The position numbers and the translations under genes were made by a program. DNA of 5,677 bases from Actinomycetes bacterium (GTDB lineage Bacteria > Actinomycetota > Acidimicrobiia > UBA5794), in the NCBI GenBank assembly GCA_030598305.1, contig JAUVQC010000097.1:1-5677 (forward strand), written 5' to 3'. Of this stretch, positions 1 through 5,677 are shown in pieces (the first letter of the stretch is position 1; each line of letters starts with the position of its first letter). The notes below the pieces were generated by a model. That model worked only from the letters and a program-made list of their open reading frames with translations, was not told the DNA's origin and made no database searches.

Positions 1-214
1 CTCGTCTGCATCCCGAACGCCTCCGGAGGACTCCAGACGCGACACCCTGAGGGTTGCCAGCGGACACGTGAGCCAGTGCGTTGTCGGGAACGGGGTGCCG
101 TCGTCAAGGATTGGCGGGACAAGGATCACGACCGGGAGTCCGAGGTGGCAGCGGGATTCAACAGCTACGGCTGACCGGGTCGGCCGGCCGATTTGGCACT
201 CGACGACCGAGCGG

Positions 215-222
<8 letters not shown>
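1..222 (-). CDS. DUF501 family protein, N-terminal 74 residues (gene runs off the left edge)
   Basis: Reading the minus strand from an ATG at 222-220 gives 74 codons with no stop before the edge. The protein begins MDDRSVVECQIGRP and contains the family's most conserved stretch, DDGTPFPTTHWLTCPLA (residues 40-56), followed by a helix with SRLES (61-65). This matches the DUF501 pattern as I know it: an early Q-x-G-R-P block, a Cys-containing turn before a G-x-P-V-V strand (here SRCHLGLPVV, 23-32), then DGTPFPT-x-x-WLTCP. The function of DUF501 is unknown; in Actinomycetota it usually lies between an ftsB-like gene and ppx (exopolyphosphatase), so ppx may follow beyond the window. Cys9, Cys25 and Cys53 are visible. 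The start overlaps the end of ftsB by 8 bases and has no clear Shine-Dalgarno sequence, which suggests translational coupling. The family call rests on motif recall; a full-length protein of roughly 150-180 residues would be expected. Confidence 0.85.
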
Positions 223-1985
<1,763 letters not shown>

Positions 1986-3455
1986 TTACGTTGACTCCTT
2001 GGCCCCGAGCGCCAACTTGGCGGACCGCCAGGATTGTTCGAGCTCAGATGCCGAAGCGGATGAGATATCTGTGGATCGCGCCGCAAAGTCGTCTTCCATG
2101 TACCGGAATCGCGCGATGAACCTCTCAACGGTGGCGCGAAGCGCAACCTCCGGATCAACTCCGAGATGCCTCGAAAGGTTCACCGCTGTGAACAGGATAT
2201 CACCCAGTTCGTCAGGCACGGATACGTCGTCTGAGCTCTCAAGCTCGACGATCTCACTTCGGAGGACGGCGATCACCTCCTCGGGTTGGTCCCAGTCGAA
2301 GCCGACACTTTTCGCGCGCTTCTGTACCTTCATTGCCCGAGCAACACCGGGCATTCCTGGCGGAATGTCATCCATCAAGCTCTCGCGGTTCTTCTCTTTC
2401 TTCTTGATCTGTTCCCAGTTGCTGAGGACTTCATCGGCGTCCGCGACCTCGACGTCACCGAAGACATGTGGATGCCTCACGACGAGCTTGCGTCGAATCG
2501 ACTCGGCGACCTCATCGATATCGAATGCTCCGGCTTCGGCCGCGAGCGTGGCATGGAAGATCACCTGGAGGAGAAGGTCACCCAGTTCCTCCTCGACCTC
2601 AGCGTATGCCCCGAAATCGGCGGCACCACCTGGCGCATCCTTCGGCAACTGTCCGATGGCATCGGCGGTCTCGTAAGCCTCCTCGATGAGATGCGTCAGC
2701 AACGTGTGGTGGGTCTGTTTACGATCCCACGGGCACTCGCGGCGCAACACACGATTGGTCGCGATCAGCCCGAGAAGACCGGATGTGGTTGCGGGTACGA
2801 ACACCGAGGTTCTCGGCCCTGCCTGGTATCGAGCGATCCCACTTGCGGTAGCCCGCTCGATGATCTGGTCCGGGTCTCCAAGACGGTCGAGGATCACAAC
2901 CTCGGATTCGGGCGGGATCGTGCGTGTCAGGGCGAGAGAGACGTCAGAAGCCCGCAGCTCTGAATCGACCTGTGTGATGATCGTGGGAACGTGGAGAGGA
3001 AGTGGGTCGGGCAGCTCGCGGGCGTCAAGCACCTGGAGGCCATCGGTGATCGGGTCCAAATCAACAGCGACGTAGGCGAGATCGAGAAACGAAAGGCCGG
3101 GGATGATGGCAACACTCATGCCGCCGGCGAGTCCCCGAGAACGTATCTGATGTACCGCCCGCTCTCCCACGACGGCGCTTCCGGGTACCGCGTAGACGAC
3201 GGACCCATCTCCGGTGGCTGACAGGACACGATCAGTGATGGCCGAGTACACCTCATCAAATTCTTCAAGCGAGTCGTACAAGTCGTCACACGTGACGACC
3301 GGCCGCGACGACGCCAACTCTTCAGCAGCCGGGTGCCTTGCGGTACGGAACACAACGGTTGTCGCCTCATCGATGGCCGTTCGCGCCGCATCATTCAGAT
3401 GCTCAACACCCGACGGTCCGAGGCCGACGATCGTGATCGCCCTATCGGGAGCCAT
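1986..3455 (-). CDS. mazG: Tetrapyrrole methylase-like/MazG fusion, nucleoside triphosphate pyrophosphohydrolase (YabN type)
   Basis: A 489-residue cytosolic protein in three parts. Residues 1-225 form a tetrapyrrole (SAM-dependent) methylase-like domain: ITIVGLGPSGVEHL (7-20), VVYAVPGSAVVGERAV (86-101), GLSFLD (120-125) and a DVSLALTR helix. Its pattern resembles Bacillus subtilis YabN. Residues about 228-355 are the first MazG domain: RRECPWDRKQTH (238-249), metal-binding EEAYE (258-262) and EEELGD (288-293), then RHPHVFGDVEV (327-337) and NWEQIKKKEK. Residues about 365-460 are the second MazG domain: GVARAMKVQKRAKSVGFDW, EIVELE (401-406), DELGD (415-419) and NLSRHLGVDPEVALR. MazG hydrolyses NTPs and dNTPs to monophosphates plus pyrophosphate, clearing abnormal nucleotides; both halves keep ExxE and ExxD motifs. 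The substrate of the methylase domain is unknown. The ATG at 3455 is chosen because homology begins there and the upstream gene stops one base earlier; no Shine-Dalgarno sequence is seen. Upstream codons in this frame are Ser/Arg-rich and not coding. Confidence 0.95.
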   Translation of the reverse strand: MAPDRAITIVGLGPSGVEHLNDAARTAIDEATTVVFRTARHPAAEELASSRPVVTCDDLYDSLEEFDEVYSAITDRVLSATGDGSVVYAVPGSAVVGERAVHQIRSRGLAGGMSVAIIPGLSFLDLAYVAVDLDPITDGLQVLDARELPDPLPLHVPTIITQVDSELRASDVSLALTRTIPPESEVVILDRLGDPDQIIERATASGIARYQAGPRTSVFVPATTSGLLGLIATNRVLRRECPWDRKQTHHTLLTHLIEEAYETADAIGQLPKDAPGGAADFGAYAEVEEELGDLLLQVIFHATLAAEAGAFDIDEVAESIRRKLVVRHPHVFGDVEVADADEVLSNWEQIKKKEKNRESLMDDIPPGMPGVARAMKVQKRAKSVGFDWDQPEEVIAVLRSEIVELESSDDVSVPDELGDILFTAVNLSRHLGVDPEVALRATVERFIARFRYMEDDFAARSTDISSASASELEQSWRSAKLALGAKEST

Positions 3456-3456
3456 A

Positions 3457-4377
3457 TCAGGGAGAAGGTGGCGGAGGGATGATCCCATCGACCGGTGGGT
3501 ACCACATGCCGATATCGCTGCGAACCTCGATGTCTGCCCGCTCCACAACGTCGTTGATCCATGAGTTCCAGTAGAAATCGATCGTCTCGGCGGGGACCCA
3601 GCGCACAGGATCCTCCGCGAGTTCCTCGAGCGTTTGGGGCGATTCGCGTGATTCAACGATGATGATGTGGAAACCGAATCCGGTCTCCACCGGTCCGACA
3701 TATACGCCGACTGGGGCGTTGGCCACTGCCGCTGCGAACGGACCGACGAAGGAAGCTGGCGAAACGGGACATGGCAGCGCACCGTCGATCGACTGGGTAT
3801 CGATGGAGACCTCATTTGCAATCGCGGCGAATTCCTCGCCCGCATCAAGCCGTGCGAGCACGGTCTGTGCCTCTTCTTGGGTGGCGACGAGGATGTGACT
3901 CGCGCATACTTCGATGAGCTGGTTCCGGTCGTTCTGCCACACGTCGACAAGCACATCCTCATCGGCAGCAAGCGCCGCCTGCACCTGTGAACGGAGCACG
4001 AGTTGTGTGACGACGACGTCGAGAGCCTCATTGGTGAGTGTCTGATCCTGGGCGATCGACTCGATGTATTGCTGTTCCTGGGGACCTACCGTTGCAAGGT
4101 ACGCGTCTCGGGCCTCGGCCGTATCGAATCCTGTGAGCCCGAAGTCCTGCTCGGCCGCGGTGATCATGGCCTCGGTGAAGATCAGGCGGGAGAGATCGTT
4201 GCGGAACACCTCGGCTCCAACGGAAGTCTTTCCTTCGTTGCCCTCCCTGATCGAGAGGACAGCGGATTCGGGGATCTCGGAGTCGTTGACAGTTGCAGCG
4301 ACATCGGCTGACGTACAGCCTGCTGTCACGATCGAGAGGGCCACGATGGCCAGGGCGATTCGTTTCGTTGTGCTCAT
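3457..4377 (-). CDS. Parvulin-type peptidyl-prolyl isomerase lipoprotein (SurA/PrsA-like)
   Basis: A 306-residue exported protein. Residues 1-21 form a lipoprotein signal: basic start (TTKR), hydrophobic core (IALAIVALSIV) and TAGC with Cys21 as the lipidated residue; Thr at -3 is not the commonest choice but fits looser lipobox patterns. Residues about 25-150 are a helical SurA-N-like chaperone region (VAATVNDSEIPES opening). Residues 157-243 are a rotamase (parvulin) domain: CASHILVATQEEA (158-170), LDAGEEFAAIANEVS (177-191), then GPVETGFGFHIIIVESR (228-244) with the conserved His161 and His237. The C-terminus is Pro-rich (IIPPPPSP). The likely role is to help secreted proteins fold at the outer face of the membrane; clients are unknown. 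Cys158 and Cys203 (ALPCPVS) may form a disulfide. The start ATG forms ATGA with the mfd stop, with a weak GGCGGA upstream. In M. tuberculosis the lipoprotein of this cluster is LpqU, a different family. Parvulin identity is firm; SurA and PrsA cannot be told apart here. Confidence 0.9.
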   Translation of the reverse strand: MSTTKRIALAIVALSIVTAGCTSADVAATVNDSEIPESAVLSIREGNEGKTSVGAEVFRNDLSRLIFTEAMITAAEQDFGLTGFDTAEARDAYLATVGPQEQQYIESIAQDQTLTNEALDVVVTQLVLRSQVQAALAADEDVLVDVWQNDRNQLIEVCASHILVATQEEAQTVLARLDAGEEFAAIANEVSIDTQSIDGALPCPVSPASFVGPFAAAVANAPVGVYVGPVETGFGFHIIIVESRESPQTLEELAEDPVRWVPAETIDFYWNSWINDVVERADIEVRSDIGMWYPPVDGIIPPPPSP

Positions 4378-5677
4378 GGGTTTCCGCCGGATTCACTTGT
4401 GGACTCGGTAGATGCAGGCCACATTGTACGGAGGAACTCGGCAATCGTCGTTGCTGGGGACTCAGTCGGCGGCTTCAGATAGAGCGTCGACCCCCGCAGG
4501 AGCGAACCCCTGGCAACACGTTCGAGACGAACCTCTTGGGAGGCCTTCAGGGACACCGGTGCGATGCGAACCTCTCTGCGGTTCTGAACGATCTCGGTGA
4601 TCCCTATCCGGAACGCTTCCACCCGAAGGCGAGCTGCGTCGATGAGGTCGATCGCTTCGCCCGGAAGCGGCCCGAAGCGGTCCTCCCATTCCTCAACAAC
4701 ATCGTCGACGCCGTCGTGGGTGACTGCGGCGGCAAGTCGTCGGTATGCCTCCAAGCGGGTCTCCACGCCCGACACGTAGCCTTCGGGGAGGTGTGCATCT
4801 GTGTAGATATCGATTCTGACCGGTTCTGGCTCCTCCTCAGCGGGTGTTTCCCCTTTGAGCTTGTTGACGGCATCAGCGACGAGTTCGGTGTAGAGATCGA
4901 ATCCGACCGCGGCGATGTGCCCAGATTGCGTCTCTGAAAGGATGCTGCCTGCACCTCGAATCTCAAGGTCGCGCATCGCAAGCGCGAATCCGCTGCCGAG
5001 GTCTGAGAACTGTCCGATCGCTTCAAGCCTGCGGTATGCGGTATCGGTGAGCCTGTCCTCCTCGGGGTGGAAAAGGTACGCATATGCCCGTTGGTTCGAG
5101 CGCCCAACCCGTCCCCGCAACTGATATAGCTGTGCCAGACCTAGTCGGTCCGCTCGCTCCACGATGAGCGTGTTCACCTGGGGCAGGTCGAGTCCCGATT
5201 CGATGATCGTGGTGGTAACGAGGACGTCGTACTCACGGTTCCAGAAGTCGAACATCACCTGCTCGAGTTCACCCTCGGACATCTGCCCGTGTGCGATTGC
5301 GAACGATGCGCCGGGGACCAACTCTCTGAGGCGTGCCACAGCGTGATCGATCGACTGGACCCTGTTGTGCACGACATATACCTGACCTTCACGCAACATC
5401 TCACGACGGATGGCAGCGCCGACGGCGCGCTCGTCGTACGGGCCAACATAGGTGAGGATCGGATGGCGGTCCTGCGGCGCGGTTCGGATATTGCTCACAT
5501 CCCGGATACCCGTGAGAGCCATCTCGAGGGTCCGGGGAATCGGCGTTGCCGTCAGCGTGAGCACATCAACGCTCGCCCTGAGTTCTCTCAGGCGGTCCTT
5601 GGCGGCGACCCCGAAACGCTGCTCCTCATCGATGACCACGAGTCCCAGCGCCCTGAACTCGATGTCCGCAGACAGAA
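4374..5677 (-). CDS. mfd: Transcription-repair coupling factor Mfd, C-terminal 433 residues (5' end outside window)
   Basis: Mfd pushes RNA polymerase stalled at DNA damage off the template, using ATP-driven dsDNA translocation, and recruits UvrA. The visible part starts just before helicase motif II and runs to the natural stop. From the first full codon: VVIDEEQRFGV (13-23, DEEQ box), LTATPIPRT (41-49, motif III), VYVVHNRV (99-106, motif IV), AHGQM (128-132), TTTIIESGLDLP (154-165, motif V) and QLRGRVGRS (185-193, motif VI). Next comes the RecG/Mfd translocation (TRG) hairpin, RRLEAIGQFSDLGSGFALA (215-233) to DLEIRGAGSILSETQSG (236-252). The TRCF/D7 regulatory domain spans about 286-385 (LPEGYVSGVETRLEAYRRLA, DRFGPLP). 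A Ser/Thr-rich tail ends in ESGGNP. Mfd proteins are about 1,150-1,200 residues, so roughly the last 37% is seen; the UvrB-like and RNA polymerase-binding domains lie outside. The GTG at 5639 falls inside the DEEQ motif region and is not a start, since homology continues to the edge (LSADIEFRALGL). The TGA stop overlaps the next gene's ATG. Confidence 0.97.
   Translation of the reverse strand, partial: LSADIEFRALGLVVIDEEQRFGVAAKDRLRELRASVDVLTLTATPIPRTLEMALTGIRDVSNIRTAPQDRHPILTYVGPYDERAVGAAIRREMLREGQVYVVHNRVQSIDHAVARLRELVPGASFAIAHGQMSEGELEQVMFDFWNREYDVLVTTTIIESGLDLPQVNTLIVERADRLGLAQLYQLRGRVGRSNQRAYAYLFHPEEDRLTDTAYRRLEAIGQFSDLGSGFALAMRDLEIRGAGSILSETQSGHIAAVGFDLYTELVADAVNKLKGETPAEEEPEPVRIDIYTDAHLPEGYVSGVETRLEAYRRLAAAVTHDGVDDVVEEWEDRFGPLPGEAIDLIDAARLRVEAFRIGITEIVQNRREVRIAPVSLKASQEVRLERVARGSLLRGSTLYLKPPTESPATTIAEFLRTMWPASTESTSESGGNP
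4383..4388 (-). promoter_or_regulatory. Weak ribosome binding site candidate for the parvulin lipoprotein
   Basis: The minus strand reads GGCGGAAACCCATG before this start: a GGCGGA core with a five-base spacer, lying inside the last codons of mfd. The match is imperfect, so initiation may rely mainly on coupling to mfd through the ATGA overlap. Confidence 0.35.

Noticed and set aside
181..190. Palindrome CGGCCGGCCG as a possible operator or terminator stem.
   Set aside because: It lies inside the DUF501 coding sequence (Ile-Gly-Arg-Pro codons), has no loop or T-run, and is explained by GC-rich codons.
3456..4031. The mazG reading frame stays open for 192 codons upstream of 3455, suggesting a 681-residue protein.
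   Set aside because: The extension overlaps the parvulin gene in another frame, is rich in Ser, Arg and Pro with no domain pattern, and the methylase homology begins exactly at the ATG at 3455.
4293..4937. A 214-codon plus-strand open frame opposite the mfd 3' end.
   Set aside because: No recognisable domain, and the minus strand carries the conserved Mfd C-terminal domain through the same interval.

Overview
The window is an ordinary, densely packed bacterial housekeeping segment. All six genes lie on the minus strand and are transcribed from the right edge to the left. In transcription order they are: the C-terminal part of the transcription-repair coupling factor Mfd (cut by the right edge), a SurA/PrsA-like parvulin lipoprotein, a tetrapyrrole-methylase/MazG fusion, enolase, an FtsB/DivIC-type septum protein, and the first 74 residues of a DUF501 protein (cut by the left edge). 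I see no RNA gene, mobile element, CRISPR array, long repeat or convincing terminator. The longer plus-strand reading frames are shadows of these genes.

The organism is most likely an actinobacterium. The DNA is fairly GC-rich (roughly 60% by eye). The set mfd, mazG, a lipoprotein gene, eno, an ftsB-like gene and DUF501 is the one I know from Mycobacterium tuberculosis (Rv1020 to Rv1025), and DUF501 next to an ftsB-like gene is typical of Actinomycetota. Two points differ from mycobacteria: the lipoprotein is a parvulin and lies between mfd and mazG, and MazG carries an N-terminal methylase domain as in Bacillus YabN. This suggests a deeper-branching class, perhaps Acidimicrobiia; that placement is inference.

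Layout by position: DUF501 protein 1-222 (partial), ftsB 215-661, eno 658-1944, a 41-base gap at 1945-1985, methylase-mazG 1986-3455, parvulin lipoprotein 3457-4377, mfd 4374-5677 (partial). The junctions are very tight: ATGA overlaps at mfd/parvulin and eno/ftsB, one base between parvulin and mazG, and an 8-base overlap between ftsB and the DUF501 gene. This points to one polycistronic unit with translational coupling. Only eno has its own upstream gap and a recognisable Shine-Dalgarno sequence.

The products are not one pathway. They cover repair of transcription-blocking DNA damage (Mfd), cleansing of the nucleotide pool (MazG), extracytoplasmic protein folding (parvulin), glycolysis (enolase) and septum assembly (FtsB), plus a conserved protein of unknown role. 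It looks like an anciently conserved growth and maintenance operon rather than a new system. The points most worth a second look are the DUF501 gene at the edge, the methylase-MazG fusion with an altered SAM-loop motif, the cysteine pair in the parvulin, and an excess of the palindrome CGATCG.
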